From: Massilia mucilaginosa
GTDB lineage: Bacteria; Pseudomonadota; Gammaproteobacteria; Burkholderiales; Burkholderiaceae_D
NCBI RefSeq assembly: GCF_011682145.1
Contig: NZ_WHJH01000010.1
Span: forward strand, 62,001-126,000
DNA length: 64,000 nt
Reading direction: 5' to 3'
A program made the position numbers and the translations under genes. Positions 56,403-64,000 of this stretch are shown one piece after another. A model generated the notes under the pieces. The model saw only the letters and a program-made list of their open reading frames with translations. It was not told the origin of the DNA and ran no database searches. Numbering within the stretch: the first letter of the stretch is position 1; each line of letters starts with the position of its first letter.

Positions 56403-56980
56403 ACGCCGTCTCCGGCGGCGACGGCGAGCGTGCGCGAGCGCACCGGCGGGCGCACCTTGACCTCGTTCGAGTCGATGCGGATGACGCGCACCTCGTACGT
56501 CAATGACAGGCGATACGGACGCTGCACGGCGTGCCAGACCCGGGTCTGCTCTTCGAGCGACAGCGGGGCCAGCTTGAGCTTGAGCGCCTCGCTGGTGCCG
56601 ACCAGGCCGCCGCGCAATTGCGGGCCGGACAGGATGGCATCGTCGTGCAGGGTCTGCAGGGCAATCCCGAGCAAGAGCTGATCGGTCGCGCGGTCGCCGC
56701 TCCACGGCGTCAACAGGTAGCGCAGAATAAGCGGCACCTGTGGCCGCCGCTGCGTGATGTTTGGTGGCACGATCTCGCGCGCCTGGCGCTGATTGCGCAC
56801 GGTCGGATCTTCCACCGCCTCGAACAGAAAGACGGTCATGCGCGCGGGCGTGGTCGAGATGGCGCCTTGCAGATCGTGGACTTCCGCCACCACCGGCCCC
56901 GGCACGAGCGCACTGAACGCATCCGTCAGCACCTGCTGCAAGGTCGTTGATACGTCGGCGATGACGGATGAATCGGGCAT
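56399..56980 (-). CDS. DUF4255 protein, Afp16/Pvc16-like cap
   Basis: A 193-residue protein with the DUF4255 (Pvc16 N-terminal) pattern: SSVIADVSTTLQQVLTDAF, RMTVFLFEAVEDPTVRNQ, LILRYLLTPWSGDRATDQLL and WHAVQRPYRLSLTYEVRVI. Afp16-type proteins end tube and sheath at the distal tip and control particle length. The start is ATG 56980, giving a normal-length protein; a longer frame to 57232 would cross the sigma54 promoter. It is the first gene of the operon. Confidence 0.88.
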   Translation of the reverse strand: MPDSSVIADVSTTLQQVLTDAFSALVPGPVVAEVHDLQGAISTTPARMTVFLFEAVEDPTVRNQRQAREIVPPNITQRRPQVPLILRYLLTPWSGDRATDQLLLGIALQTLHDDAILSGPQLRGGLVGTSEALKLKLAPLSLEEQTRVWHAVQRPYRLSLTYEVRVIRIDSNEVKVRPPVRSRTLAVAAGDGV

Positions 56981-57026
56981 ATGTCTGACGCTCTCGAAGA
57001 AACCGTGGTGGGCTTGATCTCTTATG

Positions 57027-57042
57027 TGCAGAAACCGTGCCA
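57027..57042 (-). promoter_or_regulatory. Sigma54 (-24/-12) promoter of the eCIS operon
   Basis: On the minus strand TGGCACGGTTTCTGCA matches the sigma54 consensus TGGCAC-N5-TTGCA with one mismatch (C for T) and the required GG-N10-GC spacing. Transcription would start near 57016, about 36 nt before the first start codon (56980). The neighbouring gene encodes a sigma54 activator, which strongly supports the call. Confidence 0.8.
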
Positions 57043-57204
57043 AGCAAGCAAGTGCGTGCGGTACAGGGAGAACGCGCGCTTGGCCGCGTCGATTGGGGAG
57101 ACGAACCTGGATAAAAATGTCCCGCTTGCGGGTCGGATTTGTCTGAGTGCGGTAAGGCAACCTGGCAGGCATCGGCGCCGTGGCGCAAAGCGAACGCGCA
57201 GCCG

Positions 57205-57288
57205 AACGCCTGACTGTTCTGACAGCCGGCATCCTTGCAGTGCGATCCTGACGTAGCTTAGTTCACAGGAAGACGAGCGTCAGGCGTT
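57205..57288. promoter_or_regulatory. Possible activator-binding inverted repeat
   Basis: AACGCCTGAC (57205-57214) and GTCAGGCGTT (57279-57288) are perfect complements 64 nt apart, about 170-260 nt upstream of the sigma54 promoter, the usual distance for enhancer sites. The right arm overlaps the end of the activator gene. With arms this far apart each would be a half-site, so this is only a candidate. Confidence 0.3.
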
Positions 57289-58269
57289 ACGGAACGCGCT
57301 GGGACTGATTTCATGCTTGCGCATGAGCTCAAACAGGGCGCGGCGGTTCTTGCCGCTCATGCGGGCGGCGGCGGACACGTTGCCATTCGTTATTTTCAGC
57401 GCGCGCTCGATGTATTGCCGTTCGAACTCGGCGACCATGCGGTTCTTCGATTCCTGAAAGTCGTCGTCCAGCACGGCGGCTTGCTCGCCATGCTGCACCG
57501 GCGTGTCGCATAGCTGGGACAGTAGCGGCAACTCGTGCGGCTGGATGAGGCGGCCCAGTTGCAGGCAAGTGAGGTAGGCGATGCAATTCTCGAGCTCGCG
57601 GATATTCCCGGGCCACTCGTAGCGTTGCATGCGCTCGACAAGCGCCAGGTTCAGCTGCACGGGCGGCAGCTTGTACTGCGCCGCGATGCGTTCCTTGAAG
57701 ACGTCGATGAGCTCGGGAATATCCTCCGGCCGACGGCACAGCGCGGCAATTTCGACCGGGAAGACGCGCAAGCGAAAGAACAGATCCCTGCGGAAGCGCC
57801 CTTCAATCACGGCCTGCTCCAGGTCGCTGTTGGTCGCGGCAATGACGCGGACATCCGCCTGACGCAGGCGGCCTTCGCCCAGGCGGCGATACTTTTGATC
57901 CTGCACAAAGCGCAGCAGCTTGGTTTGACAGGGAAGACTGAGCGAATCGACCTCGTCAAGGAACAGCGTGCCGCCTTCGGCTTCACTTACCAGGCCTTCG
58001 CTGAGCACCCGTGCACCCGTGAACGCTCCACCGACATGCCCGAACAAGGTGTTCTCAAGCAGGTCGCCGGAGAGGCTGCCGCAATTGACCGGCACGAATC
58101 GCTGGGCGCTGCGATGACTGTGCATGTGCACGTAATTGGCATACAGCTCTTTGCCGATGCCGCTCGGTCCGATGAGCAGCACCTCTGCGTTGGTGGGAGC
58201 CACCCGCGCAAGTTTGTCGAGGACATCTTTGTGGCTCTTGCTGCAGCCGACCGGTTCCAACGCGTTCAT
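57280..58269 (-). CDS. Sigma54-dependent activator, PspF-like (no receiver domain)
   Basis: A 329-residue bacterial enhancer-binding protein. The AAA+ domain fills most of it: Walker [18 protein letters not shown], the sigma54-contacting GAFTGA loop ([11 protein letters not shown]), Walker [13 protein letters not shown], an arginine-finger region ([15 protein letters not shown]) and [11 protein letters not shown]. The C-terminus is a Fis-type helix-turn-helix ([20 protein letters not shown]). There is no N-terminal sensor domain, as in PspF. ATG 58269 has GGGG 8 nt upstream; ATG 58317 is possible. It lies 299 nt upstream of the eCIS operon and probably drives it. Confidence 0.9.
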   Translation of the reverse strand: MNALEPVGCSKSHKDVLDKLARVAPTNAEVLLIGPSGIGKELYANYVHMHSHRSAQRFVPVNCGSLSGDLLENTLFGHVGGAFTGARVLSEGLVSEAEGGTLFLDEVDSLSLPCQTKLLRFVQDQKYRRLGEGRLRQADVRVIAATNSDLEQAVIEGRFRRDLFFRLRVFPVEIAALCRRPEDIPELIDVFKERIAAQYKLPPVQLNLALVERMQRYEWPGNIRELENCIAYLTCLQLGRLIQPHELPLLSQLCDTPVQHGEQAAVLDDDFQESKNRMVAEFERQYIERALKITNGNVSAAARMSGKNRRALFELMRKHEISPSAFRNA

Positions 58270-58911
58270 TGCTGAGCCCCCAGAAATTCGTTTTCGACTC
58301 GCCATTTCCGCGAACAATGAAGGGTCGCAGAATATCGGTGATAAATTTTTGATAACTTATCGGTAATTGATACGGATCAAACGAAGGTGGAAAGTTGTTG
58401 CGTCCTTCCGCGAGCGGGTCAACACGCGGCAAGGCGCCCACTGGCCGTATGACGATCGGCTCGCGTTCTTCCAGCGTCTTGCCATTGTCCAGGTCGGCAT
58501 CGTTATCGACCAATACCATCGCGCCCCAGCCCTCTTCTCCCCAGATCCAGTTGGCCTTGCCTTTTCCGTCGAGCTCCACCTTGCCGTCACGGTCGGCGTC
58601 CCAATCGAGCAGGACCGCCCCGACCAGCGCGGTGGCAGTCAAGGTCGCGGCGCCCTTGGCGCTGGTCAATTTCAGGACCACATCAGAAAAGCCGGGACTG
58701 CCGGTTTCGGTCTGTACGAAAATCTTGCTGTGGATAGTGGCCAGCTCGATGCTCGCGCCTTGTGCCAGCCGGATGGACTGCTTATCGGCCCGGCGGATGC
58801 AAATCAACGCAACGCCCTGGATGTGGCTGACGGTCAGCGTGCCGGCGTCCATGTCCAGGTCGAGCTGCCGTAGGCTTTGGCAACCGGTGGGATCTCAACG
58901 AAAAAATCCAT
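58270..58911 (-). pseudogene. Broken gene resembling a protein-arginine-deiminase middle domain
   Basis: A good start (GGAG, then ATG 58911) opens MDFFVEIPPVAKAYGSSTW but meets TGA at 58836-58834. The next frame continues naturally (LTVSHIQGVALICIRRADKQ), so a single-base loss near 58836 is likely. Downstream, LLDWDADRDGKVELDGKG, NWIWGEEGWGAMVLVDNDAD resembles the calcium-binding middle domain of arginine deiminases (DxDxDG...W.WG..G.G..LLVN.D). Residues up to about 190 remain before the frame runs into the activator gene; the catalytic domain is absent. It follows the protease gene by 17 nt. Family assignment is tentative. Confidence 0.45.
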
Positions 58912-58928
58912 GAATTCTCCATTAAAGG

Positions 58929-59984
58929 TTAGACCTGCAGAGCCAGCAATCGGGTGATCGGCGCGATGCGCGAACAATCTTCGCCGCGGCAACCGCTAAT
59001 AGGGCAAATCAGCGATGCGTAGCAATTACCAAGAGGGACGAAGTCGGCGTCGCCGCGCACCAGAATGCCTTCGACTTCATGGGTGATGCCATTGAATACT
59101 GGCGATCCAGAGTTTCCGCCGAAGGTATCCAGGTTGGCCACGAAGTGCGACGCCGCGGTGTTAAAGCGGATCTCGGCGTTACCTGCGACTTTCTTGGGCA
59201 AGCCTGAGGGATGACCGATGACATACAGTGGCGCGTTGTCTGGCGCGGCCACGGCTGAACGCAATGCCAGCGGTGCGCGACCCTGCACCTCGCGATCGAG
59301 CTCGATGAGCGACCAATCCTCGCCATCGCTGGTGAAGGTACCGCCGATGAAGCGGCGAATGCCGTAGATCTGGTCGAGTCCGAAGCTGAGGGGCGCAACC
59401 CCGTTTGCATCGGTTTCGAAGTCGAAGATCAGGCAGCGGGAGTCGATGGTGTCGGGACCAAGACAATGGTGGGCAGTTGCCACAATGGCAGGGACAACCA
59501 GAAAGGCCGTCCCCACTGCCGCGCAGGGTTGATGGCGGAAATCCACCTTTTGGCAGAGCGGTTTTCCGCGCGAGAAATAGCGATGTTCCAGCGTGGCGCC
59601 GCTGACGCTGACCTGGTTATTTGCGGTGGTAAACAGTGTGCCACGTTCAACGATGGCCGCCACGGAGCGCGCATTGCGCTGGCGCGCCAAATCGTTGCAA
59701 TCGATGACTTCGACCCGGTCGTCATCGCCGTAAAGAACTTTCTGCCGGCCGAGCAATTCCTGAAATAGTGTTTCGGAAGACACGCCGGGAAAGGGATCGA
59801 CTCCCAACACGACATCCGGGTGAAAATCCCATTCGGTAAGCGCTACTTCGGTGTGGTCCGTGACATCCGTGAGGCCTTCAAGAGCGCGCTTGTCCACGCG
59901 CAACCGCGGTCGCAGTCCTGCAGTTCGGCGCAACGCACGCGCCTCGAGCACTGCCCGCAACTGTTCGAGTGAATAAGCTTCCAT
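58929..59984 (-). CDS. Trypsin-like (S1/V8-type) serine protease
   Basis: A 351-residue protein with a complete catalytic triad: His in AIVATAHHCLG, Asp in GEDWSLIELDRE, Ser in FGGNSGSPVFNG. The N-terminal 130 residues (MEAYSLEQLRAVLEARALRR, then VALTEWDFHPDVVLGVDPFP) could be a propeptide or targeting region. No signal peptide is seen, so secretion would need another route such as loading into the injection particle, which is a conjecture. GGAGG lies 5 nt before the ATG. A possible promoter lies just upstream. Confidence 0.85.
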   Translation of the reverse strand: MEAYSLEQLRAVLEARALRRTAGLRPRLRVDKRALEGLTDVTDHTEVALTEWDFHPDVVLGVDPFPGVSSETLFQELLGRQKVLYGDDDRVEVIDCNDLARQRNARSVAAIVERGTLFTTANNQVSVSGATLEHRYFSRGKPLCQKVDFRHQPCAAVGTAFLVVPAIVATAHHCLGPDTIDSRCLIFDFETDANGVAPLSFGLDQIYGIRRFIGGTFTSDGEDWSLIELDREVQGRAPLALRSAVAAPDNAPLYVIGHPSGLPKKVAGNAEIRFNTAASHFVANLDTFGGNSGSPVFNGITHEVEGILVRGDADFVPLGNCYASLICPISGCRGEDCSRIAPITRLLALQV

Positions 59985-60000
59985 GCGCCCTCCGGTTGCA

Positions 60001-60030
60001 ATTTTATCACCGGAAGGCGCAATAAACCAA
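60001..60030 (-). promoter_or_regulatory. Possible sigma70 promoter of the protease gene
   Basis: On the minus strand TTGGTT (60030-60025) and TAAAAT (60006-60001) are 18 nt apart. The -10 matches consensus at five of six positions, the -35 is weak. The start would be near 59994, leaving a leader of only about 10 nt that still contains the GGAGG ribosome site. Confidence 0.3.
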
Positions 60031-60486
60031 GCATCTATATTTTTTACATAATGTTTTTAGCCCATAAAACTTTTACCGAAACAACTAACATAAGCCGCTG
60101 TACACGAGAATTCCGCATCGCTAGCTGCTTGCAGCCGCGGCATTGGGGTCTGAGGTGCAACGGAACGGTTATGTTCAGCTGAGCATAAACGTTCTTATGG
60201 AAAGTGGCTGGTTATGAAAAGCCACAGTCAAAGAACGCCTCACGTGTGGGGGCGAGAGCCAATCCTCCCAAGTTAAGGAATCTGCACCCGCTCAACATGG
60301 TTTTTGCGTCATGAATTTGTGCGACTTCGGTCTGGATTTGCGCGGCTTTGATTGATTTTCTCGATGAAGGTATGTGTGTTTCCCAAGCAGTTTGCGCAAG
60401 TGCGTGGCGATCTGCTTGCCAAGCAGCGGTGCCGGCATCATGGGTTTCAGTGCGGTATGGGCGTAGGCGTGGTTGATGCGGTCGAC
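60031..60486. other. Gene-poor region between protease and IS6 copy
   Basis: AT-rich near 60030-60110. On the minus strand the last part, next to the IS, reads VDRINHAYAHTALKPMMPAP and LLGKQIATHLRKLLGKHT, which looks like a protein fragment cut off by the IS, but no family is recognised. No complete gene is visible. Confidence 0.4.
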
Positions 60487-60790
60487 GGTTCTGTCGCATT
60501 AGCGAACGTCGACGGGGCAATCATGTAAACTGCGGCGCCCGAACCCAGGACGAATCGACATGCTCAACTTCAAAGGGATGCGCTTTCCGATCGACGTCAT
60601 CCTGGTCTGCATCCGATGGTATGTGGCCTATCCGCTGAGCTACCGTCACCTCGAGGAGATGATGGAAGAGCGCGGCGTGTCGGTCGACCATTCGTCGATC
60701 AACCGTTGGGCGATTCGTTTCCTGCCACTCATCGAGAAGATGGCCCGGAAACACAAGCGCTCGATCGGCGGCAGTTGGCGTATGGATGAG
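60487..60790 (+). mobile_element. Truncated second IS6-family copy
   Basis: It begins with the same terminal repeat GGTTCTGTCGC as the element at 22245, in the same orientation. The transposase starts at 60560 (MLNFKGMRFPIDVILVCIRW) and runs to the first catalytic Asp (SWRMDE), where the sequence switches at 60791 to the end of an IS3-family element. The rest of the IS6 copy is missing. Confidence 0.88.
60560..60790 (+). pseudogene. IS6-family transposase, N-terminal fragment
   Basis: 77 codons, nearly identical to the first third of the transposase at 22317: helix-turn-helix region and start of the DDE core (GGSWRMDE). The second and third catalytic residues are lost, so it is inactive. Confidence 0.88.
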
Positions 60791-60798
60791 TGCTGTGG

Positions 60799-61976
<1,178 letters not shown>

Positions 61977-62030
61977 TCAGGTGGTATATTTTCCACCTAT
62001 TGAGGTGTCCGGGCAAATTAGACCACAGCA

Positions 62031-62469
62031 AGTATCGGTTGAGGCAGCTTTCGTGGATGGAGAAGCGAAAGATACAGCCAAGACAGATGCGGGGTTGAGA
62101 CAAATCGACCTCCGCAATGGCGCCTTGACCGCGCTGCAAGCGCAAACATCGTTCACTGGAAACGGCCAGGAACTGGTTTTTCACAATCCGACTTATGGCG
62201 CGCAGTGGGAGGGAGACAAACCAATTCATCGGCGCTGGCGTCGCATCCTCAAGCAGGCGGGTGTGCGCTACCGGAATCCATATCAAACCCGGCACACGTT
62301 CGCTTCAAGTTTGCTCATGCTTGGCGAGCTGCCGCTCTACGTCGCATCACAAATGGGGCACACGGACACCACGATGATCACCAGAACCTATGGGAAATGG
62401 ATCAGGTCAAGACTGGACGATGGCAAAAGGGAACGACTGTTGAAGATGTATGCCCGTACCGGACAGTAA
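62031..62469 (+). pseudogene. C-terminal fragment of a phage-type tyrosine integrase
   Basis: About 145 codons in frame from 62032: VSVEAAFVDGEAKDTAKTDA, then the catalytic HxxR region YQTRHTFASSLLMLGELPLY, GHTDTTMITRTYGKWI with the nucleophilic Tyr, ending at 62469. The N-terminal part, including the first catalytic Arg, is absent because the IS3 element abuts it. It lies 160 nt from tRNA-Val on the 3' side of the tRNA, the side on which integrated elements lie. It suggests an old island end. Confidence 0.85.
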
Positions 62470-62629
62470 CAGCAAACGCAGGAGGCAAGATGATTTTTGA
62501 CTTGACGAGCGGCACGAGAGATAGGACTGCGCACTTGGCTCAAATCTGGACACAGCCCCAAATTTGCCCCATCTTCGTACTGAAATCAGATGAACCTGTT
62601 GTAAGGCCCTGATTTTTAATGAAATCTAA

Positions 62630-62704
62630 TGGTGGGAAGTGCAAGTTTCGAACTTGCGACCCCTGCAGTGTGAATGCAGTGCTCTACCCCTGAGCTAACC
62701 TCCC
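62630..62704 (-). tRNA. tRNA-Val, anticodon CAC
   Basis: 75 nt including an encoded CCA. The minus strand folds as a cloverleaf: acceptor GGGAGGT...ACTTCCC, D arm AGCTCAGGGGTAGAGC, anticodon stem CTGCA/TGCAG with loop TTCACAC (anticodon CAC), T arm GCAAGTTCGAAACTTGC. Likely attachment site for the adjacent integrase remnant. Confidence 0.93.
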
Positions 62705-62741
62705 GAAGCGGGGCGTATTATGACATACGTTTCGCAAAAGG

Positions 62742-63446
62742 TCACGCTTCTGCGTAATTTCTCCAAATACAGTTTCCCTTGACCGCCTTGTCCAGCCCGC
62801 CCAGCACGCCTTCGTGCTCGGCCAGCTCGTCCGCACTGGCGGCCAGCACGATCACCTCGGCCAGCGCCACCGCTTCCAGCAAGCCGCCACCGCCGCCGGC
62901 TTCTTCCTCGACATCCATCGACAAGCTGTTCTGTCCGCGCGTCATCGACAGGTACACATCGGCCAGCAGCTCGGCATCGAGCAGCGCGCCGTGCAGCTTG
63001 CGGTGCGCGTTCGACACGCCATAGCGGTCGCACAGCGCATCGAGCGAGTTGCGCTTGCCGGGATGCATTTCCTTGGCGTTGACCAGGGTATCGATCACCC
63101 CGCTGCAATGCTCGGTAAACGTCGGCAGCCCCAGCAGCTTGAACTCGTTGTTCAGGAACCCCAGATCGAAAGGCGCGTTATGGATGATGACTTCGGCGCC
63201 CTGGATATACTCGCGCAACTCCTGGGCAATCTCGGCGAACTTGGGCTTGTCGCGCAAGAATTCCGTGGTCAGGCCGTGCACCGCCAGCGCGCCCTCTTCC
63301 GAATCGCGCTCCGGGTTGATGTAACGGTGGAAGTTATTCCCCGTCAACATACGGTTGACCAGTTCGACGCAGCCGACCTCGATGACGCGGTCTCCCGTGC
63401 GAGGATTCAGGCCGGTGGTTTCGGTATCGAGAACAATTTGACGCAT
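62742..63446 (-). CDS. dnaQ: DNA polymerase III epsilon subunit (3'-5' proofreading exonuclease)
   Basis: A 234-residue DEDD exonuclease. Exo I LDTETTGLNP at residues 6-15, Exo II HNAPFDLGFLN, Exo III HGALLDAELLADVY with the catalytic His/Asp. A clamp-binding-like QNSLSM follows. It proofreads for the replicative polymerase. ATG 63446 (MRQIVLDTETTG) is chosen since the fold begins at once; the longer frame upstream overlaps rnhA in another frame. It lies 70 nt after rnhA, the common rnhA-dnaQ pair. Confidence 0.96.
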   Translation of the reverse strand: MRQIVLDTETTGLNPRTGDRVIEVGCVELVNRMLTGNNFHRYINPERDSEEGALAVHGLTTEFLRDKPKFAEIAQELREYIQGAEVIIHNAPFDLGFLNNEFKLLGLPTFTEHCSGVIDTLVNAKEMHPGKRNSLDALCDRYGVSNAHRKLHGALLDAELLADVYLSMTRGQNSLSMDVEEEAGGGGGLLEAVALAEVIVLAASADELAEHEGVLGGLDKAVKGNCIWRNYAEA

Positions 63447-63516
63447 GGCATTCCGGGTGAAGAGTGAAACAAGGCGCGCAGTATAACAAAGCCAGCGCTG
63501 GCCCAGCGCGGCCCGC

Positions 63517-63954
63517 TTAGCGGCGCACCGTCTCCACGCCGCGGTTGGCCAGCACATCGGCGCGCTCGTTGCCCGGATGCCCGTTGTGTCCGCGCACCCA
63601 CTTCCACTCCACCGCATGCTGCGCCTGGGCCAGATCGAGCGCCTTCCACAGGTCTTCGTTCTTGACCGGCTCCCTGGCCGCGGTTTTCCAGCCGCGCGCC
63701 TTCCAGCCGTGGATCCATTCCGAAATGCCCTTCTGTACATACTGGCTGTCGGTGTGCAGCACCACTTCGCACGGCCGCGTGAGGATGCTCAGCGCCTCGA
63801 TCACGGCGCGCAACTCCATCCGGTTATTGGTGGTATTCAATTCGCCGCCGCAGATTTCCTTTTCGTGGCCATCGGCCACCAGCAAGGCGCCCCAGCCGCC
63901 GGTGCCCGGATTGCCCTTGCACGCACCATCGGTAAAAATCTCTACTTTACTCAT
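63517..63954 (-). CDS. rnhA: Ribonuclease HI
   Basis: A 145-residue RNase HI that cleaves RNA in RNA-DNA hybrids. Catalytic carboxylates: Asp in [11 protein letters not shown], Glu in [13 protein letters not shown], Asp in [12 protein letters not shown], plus the C-terminal HPGNERAD. Length is standard. A core gene just upstream of dnaQ; together with the tRNA it marks the conserved chromosome beside the accessory region. Confidence 0.97.
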   Translation of the reverse strand: MSKVEIFTDGACKGNPGTGGWGALLVADGHEKEICGGELNTTNNRMELRAVIEALSILTRPCEVVLHTDSQYVQKGISEWIHGWKARGWKTAAREPVKNEDLWKALDLAQAQHAVEWKWVRGHNGHPGNERADVLANRGVETVRR

Positions 63955-64000
63955 CCTGGCTTTCTCTACTTTCGCTGTCTTTACTTCCGATTGGTGGCAG

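Noticed and set aside
60212-60520. Minus-strand frame of 102 codons next to the IS6 copy
   Set aside because: It begins inside the IS6 end and has a basic, low-information sequence; another frame in the same stretch looks more protein-like but is only a fragment.
62630-62704. Second attachment site (copy of the tRNA-Val 3' end) inside the window
   Set aside because: I found no repeat of the tRNA 3' sequence elsewhere in the window; the other island end, if any, lies outside.

Overview
The window is a stretch of GC-rich bacterial chromosome. Its right end carries ordinary core genes (rnhA, dnaQ, a tRNA-Val) in an arrangement typical of Burkholderiales. Together with the accessory content this points to a betaproteobacterium, most likely Oxalobacteraceae (Massilia/Duganella/Janthinobacterium type). 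The assignment is an inference from gene content; no 16S rRNA gene is present.

Region 1 (1-20700, all minus strand) is a prodigiosin cluster in the same order as the Serratia pig operon: pigA, pigB+pigC, pigD, pigE, pigF, pigG, pigH, pigI, pigJ, pigK, pigL, pigM, with pigM running off the left edge. PigI/PigG/PigA make pyrrolyl-PCP, PigJ/PigH extend it, PigF/PigM/PigK act on the bipyrrole (MBC) branch, PigD/PigE/PigB make the monopyrrole (MAP), PigC condenses the two, and PigL activates the carrier proteins. PigB and PigC are a single 1458-residue polypeptide. A perfect 21-bp inverted repeat lies inside pigM, hairpin elements lie in two internal gaps, and an inverted repeat and a perfect FNR/ANR-type box lie upstream of pigA.

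Region 2 (20700-23046) is a graveyard of insertion sequences: a duplicated transposase end, an internally deleted IS6-family remnant, and a full-length IS6-family element with a nonsense codon in its transposase.

Region 3 (23049-57280, minus strand) is one tightly coupled operon of 24 genes for an extracellular contractile injection system (eCIS, Afp/PVC-like). It encodes a DUF4255 cap protein, two sheath and two tube proteins, Afp6/Afp7-like proteins, separate hub and spike, a gp25-like protein, two baseplate-J proteins, a tail-protein-I protein with propeller, three paralogous 'fibre-position' proteins, a probable tape-measure protein, an AAA+ ATPase, and a 2296-residue putative payload with annexin-like repeats, a membrane segment and a possible PD-(D/E)XK nuclease motif. 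Two further genes follow it, one with HEAT-like repeats plus a formylglycine-generating-enzyme-like domain. A PspF-like sigma54 activator gene lies directly upstream, and a good -24/-12 promoter sits 46 nt before the first start codon, so the system is probably under sigma54 control.

Region 4 (58270-62630) holds a broken gene resembling a protein-arginine-deiminase middle domain, a trypsin-like serine protease gene, a second IS6-family copy in the same orientation as the first, an IS3-family element abutting it, and the C-terminal part of a tyrosine integrase on the 3' side of tRNA-Val. The directly oriented IS6 copies bracket the whole eCIS locus, and the integrase remnant beside the tRNA suggests the right end of a genomic island that could include both the eCIS and the pigment cluster.

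Region 5 (62630-64000) is core: tRNA-Val(CAC), dnaQ, rnhA.
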